Numbered from the stretch's first letter, positions 33,641 to 41,386 are shown. The stretch: DNA of 45,448 bases from OLB6 sp964493635 (GCA_964493635.1 CAZBOW010000016.1:1-45448), one strand, 5' to 3'. Notes: generated by a model from the sequence alone, not told the origin. A program made the numbers and translations.

Positions 33641-34767
33641 ATGCACAAGGTTACGCAAATTGCGTCATGAGACGTGTAAACCCTCCCCTCCTGGCTTGGC
33701 TGTGTGCCCTGACGATGGTGATCTCCGCTCAGGCACAAGAATACCTTCCTGCCGACGTTGTTCGGCCCGATACCCTGCTGTCGGGTGAGTGGCGCGGCAC
33801 GGTTGTCACGGCAAGCGGCATGCGGTATGCCGTGCTCCTGCTGATCGACGCATACAGCGACGGTCTCTGCGAGGTCAAGTACGANNNNNNNNNNNNNNNN
33901 NNNNNNNNNNNNNNNNNNNNNNNNNNNNNNNNNNNNNNNNNNNNNNNNNNNNNNNNNNNNNNNNNNNNNNNNNNNNNNNNNNNNGTGCTTCGTTTCGACG
34001 ATCCTGCCACCGGTACCACCGTCGACGACGTTCTCGCGCTCGTCGATCGCATGGCCCGCCTCCCGTATATCGATGGCACGCGGGTGGTTCTGTTCGGTCA
34101 TGGGGAAGGGGGCGTGCTGGCGGTTGAAGCTGCGGCCCAGCGTCCGGCTATTGTTCAAGGGGTCATCTGTGCAGCTACGCCAGCTGTGGATGGTCGAACG
34201 TGGGTTACCGAGCAGATTCGTGCTGCCGATGCTTTGGTAGGTATCGCCCCGGATGTCTCCCAGGCGGCCGCCGAGCTCGTAGGGCTGTGGTACGACATCG
34301 CGACGTCGTCGCGTTCCCTCGACGAACAAATTGCGGCAATCGGCCGCGCGACGGACTCGGTGTTGGATGTCCGCCAGGATCTGCTGTCGGCCTACTCCAT
34401 TGCCACGGAGCTGCAGAGCCCGCGGCGCGATCGGGTGATCGAGCAGCGACTGCTACCGTGGTTAGCGTCGTACCGCGACCTACAGGCCGATACTATCGGT
34501 CAGGTCATCAACGATGCCGATCTACCAGTCTTTGCACTCATTGCCGAGTACGACGCCGTGGTTCCATCACCGATCCACATGGCGGCATGGCGGGCAATCC
34601 AACAGGTAGAACCGTCAACAACGGTCGAACTGATTCCAGGGGTTAATCACGGCTTTCAGCCGTGCGTGCGATGCACCAATGAAGAGGCTGCACATAGCAG
34701 CACGACGATCTCAGAGGATGTGCTCGAACGAATTGTCAGTTGGGCGAATCAGCGCGTTGGGCGCTAG
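33628..34767 (+). CDS. alpha/beta-hydrolase-fold protein without nucleophile serine (contains assembly gap)
   Basis: An exported alpha/beta-hydrolase-like protein interrupted by 100 N (33885-33984). The signal peptide lies in MRRVNPPLLAWLCALTMVISA. A short N-terminal domain (LLSGEWRGTVVTASGMRYAVLL) precedes the hydrolase fold. The nucleophile elbow reads VVLFGHGEGG where the family has GHSEGG, so the catalytic serine is replaced by Gly (codon 34102-34104). The acid (AEYDAVVP) and histidine (PGVNHGFQ) positions remain. The start is uncertain: 33628 has AAGGAG seven bases upstream, while 33667 gives a cleaner signal peptide. It converges with rlpA and overlaps it by 32 bp. Probably a non-catalytic or altered-chemistry member. 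Confidence 0.7.
   Translation: MFTDDAQGYANCVMRRVNPPLLAWLCALTMVISAQAQEYLPADVVRPDTLLSGEWRGTVVTASGMRYAVLLLIDAYSDGLCEVKYXXXXXXXXXXXXXXXXXXXXXXXXXXXXXXXXXXVLRFDDPATGTTVDDVLALVDRMARLPYIDGTRVVLFGHGEGGVLAVEAAAQRPAIVQGVICAATPAVDGRTWVTEQIRAADALVGIAPDVSQAAAELVGLWYDIATSSRSLDEQIAAIGRATDSVLDVRQDLLSAYSIATELQSPRRDRVIEQRLLPWLASYRDLQADTIGQVINDADLPVFALIAEYDAVVPSPIHMAAWRAIQQVEPSTTVELIPGVNHGFQPCVRCTNEEAAHSSTTISEDVLERIVSWANQRVGR
33885..33984. other. assembly gap, 100 N
   Basis: Exactly 100 N within the hydrolase-like gene. The flanks are in the same frame. Confidence 0.98.
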
Positions 34768-35479
34768 CAAGGTCGGCTGCCAGCGGTCGGGCAGCTACCT
34801 CGATCGCCTTGACCTTGGCCGTTGCATAGGCCGGACGGTCGCGATCGTCCAATCCCACCACAACAACCTCATCGCACTGCAGCGCACGTACGGCCGCTGA
34901 ATAGGACCGATGATGGACAAGGTCGGTGGTTGCACTCACAGGGATCTCCAGCGGCTGGAAGTCATGCGTGAGGGCCACAATGGTTGAATCGTTCTGGTCG
35001 TAGAATGCCCTGACCGTCTCCGGCCGCAGTGCAACCAGATCTACCCGTCCAACGCCCAGCTTCAGCGTTCGGGCAGCTGCGCGGGAGAGATCAATGACGC
35101 GGGGCTTGATGTAGGGACCACGATCGGTAATCTCGACGGCTACACGCTCGCCCGTACGAGGATACTCCACAACGACAATTGTTCCGAAGGGCAAGGTGGG
35201 GTGGGCCGCCGTTAGTTCGTCCATGTTGTAGGGACGACCGCTGGCCGTGCGTCTGCCATGGAACCCAGGTCCGTACCACGATGCCATCCCATCTTCAATG
35301 TCCTCCACATCAAACGGAAACGCTTGTGGAAGCGGCGGGCCAATGAAGTCCATCTCGGGTTCGATCACTACGCGCGCATCTGCCGGAACGTCACGCGCTT
35401 CCACCAAGAAACTCACGGACATTGTCCCGAGGAAGCATGCTGCTGAAACCAGAGCTAATATGGTATGTTTCGCCGTCAT
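34736..35479 (-). CDS. rlpA: RlpA-family septal ring lytic transglycosylase-like protein
   Basis: A 247-residue exported protein with a double-psi beta-barrel domain (about 70-155): GMASWYGPGFHGRRTASGRPY, LPFGTIVVVEYPRTGERVAV and ITDRGPYIKPRVIDLSRAAA. RlpA proteins bind or cleave denuded peptidoglycan at division sites. The N-terminal hydrophobic stretch (ILALVSAACFLGTMSVSFL) contains a Cys but not a clear lipobox. A C-terminal region of about 90 residues lacks an obvious SPOR domain. The start ATG at 35479 was chosen for the signal segment; a perfect hairpin sits 7 bp before it. The 3' end overlaps the convergent hydrolase. Confidence 0.85.
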   Translation of the reverse strand: MTAKHTILALVSAACFLGTMSVSFLVEARDVPADARVVIEPEMDFIGPPLPQAFPFDVEDIEDGMASWYGPGFHGRRTASGRPYNMDELTAAHPTLPFGTIVVVEYPRTGERVAVEITDRGPYIKPRVIDLSRAAARTLKLGVGRVDLVALRPETVRAFYDQNDSTIVALTHDFQPLEIPVSATTDLVHHRSYSAAVRALQCDEVVVVGLDDRDRPAYATAKVKAIEVAARPLAADLASAQRADSPN

Positions 35480-35486
35480 CGTAGCA

Positions 35487-35504
35487 GTCCGCCAGAAGGC
35501 GGAC
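35487..35504 (-). promoter_or_regulatory. perfect hairpin immediately upstream of rlpA start
   Basis: GTCCGCC and GGCGGAC form a perfect 7-bp GC-rich stem with a 4-base loop in the rlpA leader, seven bases from the ATG, where a Shine-Dalgarno would lie. It might limit ribosome access or be an operator; the sequence alone cannot tell. Confidence 0.4.
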
Positions 35505-35571
35505 AGGCAAACTCTCGCTTTCCGACGGGTTGACCAATGACAGTACCATGAAAAATCATTCACGATCGGAC

Positions 35572-35598
35572 TGCTGGACATGCTGGACATGCTGGACA
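35572..35598. repeat. 9-bp tandem repeat, three copies, at the DUF2279 gene start
   Basis: tgctggaca is repeated three times and encodes MLD MLD M at the beginning of the frame. The three ATGs are in the same frame, so the true start is ambiguous and copy-number change would preserve the frame. Confidence 0.85.
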
Positions 35599-36479
35599 TG
35601 AGAGACCGGATGCGCATGACTCAGCCCCCTACCATCGCACGGATGATGCTGTATGCCGCAGTGCTGCTGGGCTACCTACCCCTACATGCACTGGAGGCTC
35701 CCGACACGGCAGGCCTGCGACCAGCTCGCGTGGCCGTGATTGCCGGTGGCACCGTGGCCGGCTTTGTTGCTGGGCACGTTGTTTTGAACGACCTCTGGTG
35801 GAAGGGTGAACGTGTTCCCTTCCACGTCAATACCGACCAAGACTATACCTATGCCCTTGGTGCAGATAAGGCTGGTCATGCAACATTTGCGTACGCTACC
35901 ACGACCATCTACGGCCAGATGTTTCGTTGGGCGGGCATGGATTCGGTTCAATCCCTGTGGTGGGCCGCCGGTGTGTCGACCACCTACCAGACCTACATCG
36001 AGATCCGGGACGGTTTTTCACGGGACTACGGATTTTCGTGGGGGGACGTTGTGGCAAACACGGTCGGCGCTTCCCTACCGCTGCTGCAGCATGCCGTCCC
36101 AGAGCTTCGTGCACTGGACCTGCAGATCTCCTTTTGGCCGTCGGATGCATTTCGGCAAGGGGCCTACGGTGCCATCATCGACGACTACACCAGCACCACA
36201 CACTGGCTTTCCGTGCGCGTGCACGACTGGCTACCGGCGCAGATGCAGAGGTGGTATCCCCCATGGCTTGGGCTGGCCGTTGGGCACTCGGTGGAGCGCT
36301 TGGATGGGCGCGGCGGGGGCAACCATAGCTGGTACCTGAGCTTCGACTGGCGGCTGGATGCGATCAGCGGACTGCCACCGTGGCTTCGCGAGCTGGCAAG
36401 AGCCCTCCATCTGTATCACCTGCCGGCTCCGGCCGTCAAGATCTACCCGGAAGTCGTCTGGTACGGGCTGCGCTTCTAG
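35580..36479 (+). CDS. DUF2279 (YfiM-like) putative periplasmic/lipoprotein
   Basis: A protein of about 290-299 residues. After an N-terminal hydrophobic stretch (MMLYAAVLLGYLPLHAL), it has YALGADKAGHATFAYATTTIYG and FSRDYGFSWGDVVANTVGASLP, the hallmark of the DUF2279 family of exported proteins. The rest is rich in Trp and Tyr (WLPAQMQRWYPPWLGLAVG), suggesting an envelope-associated beta protein. The start is uncertain among 35580, 35589, 35598, 35610 and 35616 because of the repeat; the last is closest to the signal peptide. It converges with the OmpA-family gene 21 bp downstream. Confidence 0.72.
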   Translation: MLDMLDMRDRMRMTQPPTIARMMLYAAVLLGYLPLHALEAPDTAGLRPARVAVIAGGTVAGFVAGHVVLNDLWWKGERVPFHVNTDQDYTYALGADKAGHATFAYATTTIYGQMFRWAGMDSVQSLWWAAGVSTTYQTYIEIRDGFSRDYGFSWGDVVANTVGASLPLLQHAVPELRALDLQISFWPSDAFRQGAYGAIIDDYTSTTHWLSVRVHDWLPAQMQRWYPPWLGLAVGHSVERLDGRGGGNHSWYLSFDWRLDAISGLPPWLRELARALHLYHLPAPAVKIYPEVVWYGLRF

Positions 36480-36500
36480 TCACGTTGGTACGCTGCGCGC

Positions 36501-37907
36501 TTACCGGCGTTGCCACTGTTGGAGTTTCTGCTCTGCCTCGCGTTTATAGGCATCGTGCACGATGCGTACCTCGATGCGTCGATTCTGTGCGCGAATCGCC
36601 TCGACCTCATCCCACGACATTGTTTGTTGTTCCTGCGGTGTTGGTTCGACAACCTTTGGCCGCGATGACCCATACCCCACCACACCACGGATGACATCGG
36701 GGCGGACACCATGCTCAACAAGCCAGTCGCGCACACGCTCGGCTCGGCGCAAGCTTAACGAATCATTGCGATCGGCTGGACCATCGCCCGAGGCATGCCC
36801 CTCAATGATTATTTCGTGCCCCTCGGGAGCTTCAAGAAGATAGTCGAGCAGCTCAAAGAGGTTGCGCTCAGTCTCTGGATGCGAGAAGTCGAATTCATCG
36901 GTATTCAATTTGAAGCGCAAGTCCTTACTGAAGGTATCGGGCGGTGGTTCCGGTTGTGGCTCCGGTTGCTGTTCCGGTTGTGGTTCCGGTTGTGGCTCGT
37001 TCCCTGTTCCTGCTCCTGGTCTCGAGCCGTTCCCCTCACAGCAGCAGCAACAGCAGCAGCAACAGTAGCAACTCTGGACGCACTGCGGAATACACGGCAA
37101 CGGTGGCTGCGGACGTGGCCTATGTTCGGCATGCGGTTCCGGTACGGGAGGAAGCTGGCTGGGCGGCCAACGCGGTGGTTCGTTGATACGATGAGGTCCA
37201 TGCGTGAAGCGGTACGACAGCCCCACACTGACCGATGACAATCCATCGTTGCGTTGATCGACCGTAAAATCATCCAGCCATGGCGTGAACACAAACCGAT
37301 ATTCCCCACTCAGGCGTAGTTCGACGTCGTCCGAAAGCGGGAAGCGTATGCCGGCACCCACCGGTAGCGACACCACCGTCCGAGGATAGCGGCGAACGGC
37401 GTTATTCGGCAGCGCCTCGTGTTCGATATCATTCGTCGGGGAAAAGTTGACCATTCCCACGCCGGCCATCACGTAGGGGATTGCCGGGATGTTGTCAACA
37501 AGTACGTAATGGATCAGAACATCGGCGGTGGTCACACGCGAAGCGTTTTGGGGTTCGATCGTGGTTAGCGTACCGGGATAGCGGCCACCGATCCCGGCGC
37601 CCCTTCCAAAGTACTCAGGATAGGCCGCCAACAGCGACGGCGTCACCTTCCACCGAATCTCTCCCAATCCCCACCGTCCCTCCACACTCCAACGGTCAAA
37701 GAGTGCTAGCTGCAACGAGGCAGTGCCGACCGGGCCCCAGAGGTCGTCGCTGAACTCTCCGTGGTACTTGTAGGCACCGGCCGTGATCGACCCAAGGACC
37801 TCGCCGCGCTGCTGTTGGGCATCTGCCACACGGGGCGCTAGGACCAACGCCCCAAGAACGAGGATGAGCGCCACCATTATGGGACCGACGGTACGTTGTT
37901 GGAACAT
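36501..37907 (-). CDS. outer-membrane beta-barrel protein with C-terminal OmpA domain and poly-Cys linker
   Basis: A 468-residue envelope protein. A signal peptide (ending APRVADA) precedes a beta-barrel domain of about 230 residues (GEVLGSITAGAYKYHGEFSDDLWGP, GLGEIRWKV, YPGTLTTIE, VSVGLSYRF). A Pro-rich linker follows, with PCIPQCVQSCY, nine consecutive Cys, and EPQP/EPQPEP repeats. The C-terminal OmpA peptidoglycan-binding domain (about 345-455) has IIIEGHASGDG, NDSLSLRRAERVRDWLVEHGV and NRRIEVRIV. The start may be ATG 37907 or 37877; the latter makes a TAATG overlap with the upstream paralogue. It probably anchors the outer membrane to peptidoglycan. Confidence 0.82.
   Translation of the reverse strand: MFQQRTVGPIMVALILVLGALVLAPRVADAQQQRGEVLGSITAGAYKYHGEFSDDLWGPVGTASLQLALFDRWSVEGRWGLGEIRWKVTPSLLAAYPEYFGRGAGIGGRYPGTLTTIEPQNASRVTTADVLIHYVLVDNIPAIPYVMAGVGMVNFSPTNDIEHEALPNNAVRRYPRTVVSLPVGAGIRFPLSDDVELRLSGEYRFVFTPWLDDFTVDQRNDGLSSVSVGLSYRFTHGPHRINEPPRWPPSQLPPVPEPHAEHRPRPQPPLPCIPQCVQSCYCCCCCCCCCEGNGSRPGAGTGNEPQPEPQPEQQPEPQPEPPPDTFSKDLRFKLNTDEFDFSHPETERNLFELLDYLLEAPEGHEIIIEGHASGDGPADRNDSLSLRRAERVRDWLVEHGVRPDVIRGVVGYGSSRPKVVEPTPQEQQTMSWDEVEAIRAQNRRIEVRIVHDAYKREAEQKLQQWQRR
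36946..37008. repeat. EPQP-type low-complexity repeat in the OmpA-family linker
   Basis: Imperfect 6- to 12-bp repeats of the ggttccggttgtggctcc type encode Glu-Pro-Gln-Pro units in the linker before the OmpA domain. Confidence 0.7.
37038..37064 (-). repeat. trinucleotide-like repeat encoding nine consecutive cysteines
   Basis: On the coding strand the codons are TGT, three TGC, TGT, three TGC, TGT: nine Cys in a row, with a 12-base higher-order period. One Tyr and one more Cys precede it. The frame is supported by homologous domains on both sides. Confidence 0.9.
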
Positions 37908-39133
37908 TCGCGGCACTCGGTTGGGTTGAACTCACCGGTACCCTTGGCAATACGTCCGGTTCCAGGCAGGTGGTTGAACATCACGGCTCCGGAGAGTTCC
38001 GTTCGCTCGAAGCAACAGTCGATGCACAGGTAGTAGGCGCCCTCCACTTCCCGAACAACGTAGGAGTAGCACGGTTGATCGGCCGTAATCGCATCCATGG
38101 CGGCCAAATGATCGGGCGACGAGGGATCATAGACCATCCCCGCCTCCCACTTGATCCGACTACGTCCGGGCGTAAACATGGTGTCGGCACAGACGGCCAC
38201 ACCGGATTCAACACAAACGACGGCCTGTCCCGCCGGACATGAAAACGTTAGGCCCGGATCCACTGGCGGAAAGCTGGGAGGTGGTTGTTCCGTGGGCGGT
38301 GGTTCCGTGGGNNNNNNNNNNNNNNNNNNNNNNNNNNNNNNNNNNNNNNNNNNNNNNNNNNNNNNNNNNNNNNNNNNNNNNNNNNNNNNNNNNNNNNNNN
38401 NNNNNNNNNNNCCACCCGGATTGTTAAACCGGTAGGTCAAGCCCACACTCGCGCTGCTCACAGCATCATTCATCCCGTTGGCATTCAGGTCGTCGAGGTA
38501 CGTGGAAAACACAAAGCGGTGTTCGCCCCGAATCATCAGATCTACACGCTGGCTTATCGGAATGCGAACTCCAGCTCCCACCGGCACGGACACGGCGTTG
38601 CCAGTGTAGACCCGTCGGATGAAGTTTGGCAGTGCATCGTGTTCCGACGCATTCGACGGAGCGTAGCTTACCCAGCCAATACCAGCCGAGACAAACGGCG
38701 TGGCACGGAGATGGTCGAAGAGTACCCAGTGTACGAGCAAGTCCAGCGTGGTTAGCCGCGACTCGTTTTCAGATTCAATCGTTGTGAGCGTTCCGGGATA
38801 GGTCGTACCCACGCGGGCCGACCGTCCGAAGTATCCGGGATACCGGGCAAGGTCCGACGGCGAGACCTTCCAGCGGATTTCCCCCAAGCCGAATCGTGCC
38901 TCGAGGTGTAGGCGGCGCAGTGGTGCATATTGGATCGAGGCAAAGCCCCCTGCACCCCAAAGGTCGTCCGTGAATTCGCCAGAATACTTGTGTACGCCAC
39001 CTGTAAGAATACCGATGACCTCTCCGGTTTGGACTTGAGCTCCGGCGGAAGCAACGAAGGCAACGAAGGCCAATAGTAGAAGGAGATGTCTGCTCAATAC
39101 AAACACTGAGCGTCCGGCGTAGCATCGGGCCAT
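37877..39133 (-). CDS. outer-membrane beta-barrel protein, paralogue of the OmpA-family neighbour, with Cys-rich C-terminal domain (contains assembly gap)
   Basis: An exported protein with a signal peptide (LLLLLAFVAFVASAGAQ). Its beta-barrel domain closely resembles the next gene's: GILTGGVHKYSGEFTDDLWG, GLGEIRWKV, YPGTLTTIE, PVGAGVRIP. After a 100-N gap (38312-38411) comes a PTEPP repeat linker and an unrecognised domain with nine Cys (FSCPAG, VVCVESGVAVC, YYLCIDCCFERT, PTECREC). The start ATG at 39133 has GGAGAA six bases upstream. It lies upstream of the OmpA-family gene on the same strand, so the two are a tandem pair with different C-termini. Function unknown. Confidence 0.72.
   Translation of the reverse strand: MARCYAGRSVFVLSRHLLLLLAFVAFVASAGAQVQTGEVIGILTGGVHKYSGEFTDDLWGAGGFASIQYAPLRRLHLEARFGLGEIRWKVSPSDLARYPGYFGRSARVGTTYPGTLTTIESENESRLTTLDLLVHWVLFDHLRATPFVSAGIGWVSYAPSNASEHDALPNFIRRVYTGNAVSVPVGAGVRIPISQRVDLMIRGEHRFVFSTYLDDLNANGMNDAVSSASVGLTYRFNNPGXXXXXXXXXXXXXXXXXXXXXXXXXXXXXXXXXXPTEPPPTEQPPPSFPPVDPGLTFSCPAGQAVVCVESGVAVCADTMFTPGRSRIKWEAGMVYDPSSPDHLAAMDAITADQPCYSYVVREVEGAYYLCIDCCFERTELSGAVMFNHLPGTGRIAKGTGEFNPTECRECSNNVPSVP
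38282..38311. repeat. PTEPP-encoding 15-bp repeat running into the assembly gap
   Basis: cggtggttccgtggg and a variant copy sit directly against the N run. On the coding strand they give PTEPP and PTEQPP. The array probably continues through the gap. Confidence 0.65.
38312..38411. other. assembly gap, 100 N
   Basis: Exactly 100 N in the linker of the barrel protein, next to PTEPP repeats, so probably a repeat-induced break. Confidence 0.98.
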
Positions 39134-39201
39134 GAAGTTCTCCACATTTCCACGCAAAGATGGTGAAAACATGCGGAAAACGTGTGGAAAACTACGGTGC
39201 G

Positions 39202-39753
39202 TTACTGGATCGTCTCCAAAATCCGCTGATTGACGTCCTCGACCTCCCCTACACCATCCACGGTCACAAGCAGACCATCGGTGGCCGAGTAGTATTCCAA
39301 CAACGGCGCGGTCTCTTGGCGGTAGACGTCCAACCGGTTGGCGATGATCTCGGCGGTGTCGTCGGCGCGGCCTCGTGCCAGAAGTCGCTCCGTGATCGTA
39401 GCATCGTCCACGTCAATGTTCACCACACGGTGCACGGAGAGTCCGCGGCGCTGAAGCATCTCGGCCAGTGCATCGGCCTGAGCCCGTGTGCGGGGAAATC
39501 CGTCCAAGATCGCTCCGGCGGCAAAGGAGGGGTCCTGCATGGCCTCTTCTACGATACTGGCCACCACGGAATCGGGCACAAGGTCGCCGGCATCCACGTA
39601 GGTCTTGGCTACCTTACCGATCTCGGTCTGATTGCGAATCGCCGCACGGAAGGCATCCCCCGTAGAGAGGTGAGCAACGTGCAGCTTCTCTGCCAGAATT
39701 GCGGCCTGGGTACCTTTCCCAACGCCCGGAGCACCAAAGAGTACGATGATCAT
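39202..39753 (-). CDS. adk: adenylate kinase (short form)
   Basis: A 183-residue kinase that interconverts AMP, ADP and ATP. The P-loop is GAPGVGKGTQ (7-16), followed by HLSTGDAFRAAI, GAILDGFPRTRAQADAL and IANRLDVYRQETAPLLEYY. The LID region is short (RLLARGRADDTAEI) without zinc-binding cysteines, as in the short-type enzymes. The ATG overlaps the RluA stop by ATGA (39750-39753). Its 3' neighbour is the barrel pair, 68 bp away. Confidence 0.96.
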   Translation of the reverse strand: MIIVLFGAPGVGKGTQAAILAEKLHVAHLSTGDAFRAAIRNQTEIGKVAKTYVDAGDLVPDSVVASIVEEAMQDPSFAAGAILDGFPRTRAQADALAEMLQRRGLSVHRVVNIDVDDATITERLLARGRADDTAEIIANRLDVYRQETAPLLEYYSATDGLLVTVDGVGEVEDVNQRILETIQ

Positions 39754-40535
39754 GGCAGCAAAGATAGAAGGTTGCCCCATGTATCCCACGACGATGTGTA
39801 CGGCGCAGCATACTTTCGTAGCACTTGGACGACGGCTGCAAAATCTCGTGGATACGGTGCCTGGATGGTAAGGGGCTCGCCAGTGACAGGATGGGTCACC
39901 ACCAGTTGATAGGAGTGTAGCGTAAGTCGCGCAATCACCGGACGCTCTTCTGCGCCCTTTGCCAGATTGAACTTCCGCTTGATGGTACTCAGGAGAAACG
40001 ATTCGGCCGATCCATACTCGGGGTCGACCAACAATGGATGTCCAATGGCCGAGCAGTGTACACGGATCTGGTGTGTGCGCCCAGTAATCAGTCGGCATTC
40101 CAGCAACGTTGCCATGCGGAAGCGCTCCACCACGGTGATGTCCGTATGCGCCTCTTTCCCCTTCGCCGTGGGCTTCATCAACCCCTTCCTTCGCGGATCG
40201 GCAGCGATGGGAATCGTCACGGAGAAACTGTCGCGCTCAACGATGCCCTTCACAATCGCATGGTAGCGTTTGTCGGCTCGGTGATGCTCAAACTGCTCGC
40301 TGAGTTGCTGATGCGCTTGCGCCGTTTTCGCCAAGATCATCACCCCAGAGGTATCACGATCCAATCGGTGAACGATGAAGATCTCGCCGTAGCGCTCTTT
40401 CATCATCGTGCGCACATTCGGTAAGGCCGCATTGAACCGGTCGGGCAGGCTTAGCAGGCCCGACGGCTTGTTGATTGCTACAACGTGCTCGTCTTCGAAG
40501 AGAATTGCTGGTTGCGTACTGCGCTGCGCCTTCAT
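39750..40535 (-). CDS. RluA-family pseudouridine synthase
   Basis: A 261-residue RNA-modifying enzyme that isomerises uridine in rRNA or tRNA. The active site is HRLDRDTSGVMILAKT, with catalytic D59. AINKPSGLLSLPD, RYHAIVKG, LLECRLITGRTHQIRVHCSAIGHPLLVD and LHSYQLVVTHPVTGE are family marks. No S4 domain precedes the catalytic part. The start ATG at 40535 overlaps the folD stop by ATGA, and the stop overlaps adk. The exact uridine target cannot be told. Confidence 0.92.
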   Translation of the reverse strand: MKAQRSTQPAILFEDEHVVAINKPSGLLSLPDRFNAALPNVRTMMKERYGEIFIVHRLDRDTSGVMILAKTAQAHQQLSEQFEHHRADKRYHAIVKGIVERDSFSVTIPIAADPRRKGLMKPTAKGKEAHTDITVVERFRMATLLECRLITGRTHQIRVHCSAIGHPLLVDPEYGSAESFLLSTIKRKFNLAKGAEERPVIARLTLHSYQLVVTHPVTGEPLTIQAPYPRDFAAVVQVLRKYAAPYTSSWDTWGNLLSLLP

Positions 40536-41386
40536 GCTTGCAGCCTTTCTGCCGACCACACCGTATTGCGAAGCAACATGGCCCGAGTCATCGGCCCTAC
40601 CCCGCCTGGCACTGGTGTGATGGCGCGAACCAATGGCTCGACCGCCGCAAAGTCCACATCGCCGACCAGCGCAGAGGTGCCGTCGGCGCGCGGAACGCGG
40701 TTGATGCCAACGTCGATTACCACGGCATCGCGTCGCACATGCTGCGGCGTGATCATTCCGGCACGACCAACGGCTGCAATCAGGATGTCGGCCGTCGACG
40801 TAATCTCGGCCAGGTTGCGCGTGCCTGTGTGACAGATCGTAACCGTCGCATTGCCCTGTGGGCGTTTCTGGGCTAGTAGCATCGCAAGGGGCTTGCCCAC
40901 AATATTGGATCGGCCGACCACCACGGCATGGGCACCGGATGGATCAATGTTCGCACGCTTGAGCATCTCAAGAACGCCGAGAGGGGTACAGGGAACAAAT
41001 CCCTCCACGCCGATCATCAGCTGGCCAACGTTGGTCGGATGGAAGCCATCAACATCCTTGAGTGGATCAATGGCTCGGATGACGGCAATCTCGTCGAGGT
41101 GCGGCGGTAATGGCATTTGCACAAGAATGCCATGCACGGCAGGATCGGCATTCCAGGCCTCAACGATAGCCGTCACGTCGGCCTGCGAGGCCGTGGCCGG
41201 AAGTCGTTTGATGGTCGAGGCAATCCCAACGGCGGCACAGTCCTTGGCTTTGAACCGCACGTACACCTCGGACGCAGGATCATCGCCTACCAGCAGAAGA
41301 TTTAACCCCGGAGCAGCAAAGCCCCCTTCCAAGCGTTGCGTGATCTGCGCGGCAATCTCCTGGCGGATTACTGCTGCCATTGCGTT
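40532..41386 (-). CDS. folD: bifunctional methylenetetrahydrofolate dehydrogenase/cyclohydrolase, 5' end in gap
   Basis: The visible part (about 284 residues) covers nearly all of FolD, which converts methylene-THF to formyl-THF. The catalytic Lys lies in SEVYVRFKAKDC. GILVQMPLPPHLDE, DPLKDVDGFHPTN, FVPCTPLGVLEML, VVGRSNIVGKPLAMLL, and the end TPVPGGVGPMTRAMLL are canonical. The first 10 or so residues and the start codon are lost in the adjacent 100-N gap. The apparent fusion to the upstream membrane protein is created by reading through N and is not real. Confidence 0.93.
   Translation of the reverse strand, partial: NAMAAVIRQEIAAQITQRLEGGFAAPGLNLLLVGDDPASEVYVRFKAKDCAAVGIASTIKRLPATASQADVTAIVEAWNADPAVHGILVQMPLPPHLDEIAVIRAIDPLKDVDGFHPTNVGQLMIGVEGFVPCTPLGVLEMLKRANIDPSGAHAVVVGRSNIVGKPLAMLLAQKRPQGNATVTICHTGTRNLAEITSTADILIAAVGRAGMITPQHVRRDAVVIDVGINRVPRADGTSALVGDVDFAAVEPLVRAITPVPGGVGPMTRAMLLRNTVWSAERLQA

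Noticed and set aside
36862..37068. A plus-strand frame ending in poly-Gln with Gly/Cys repeats.
   Set aside because: It is the complement of the OmpA-family linker repeats; the opposite strand has real domains on both sides.
36937..37070. Repeat array that might be CRISPR-like.
   Set aside because: The units are short, contiguous and in frame, without regular spacers; it is a coding low-complexity linker.
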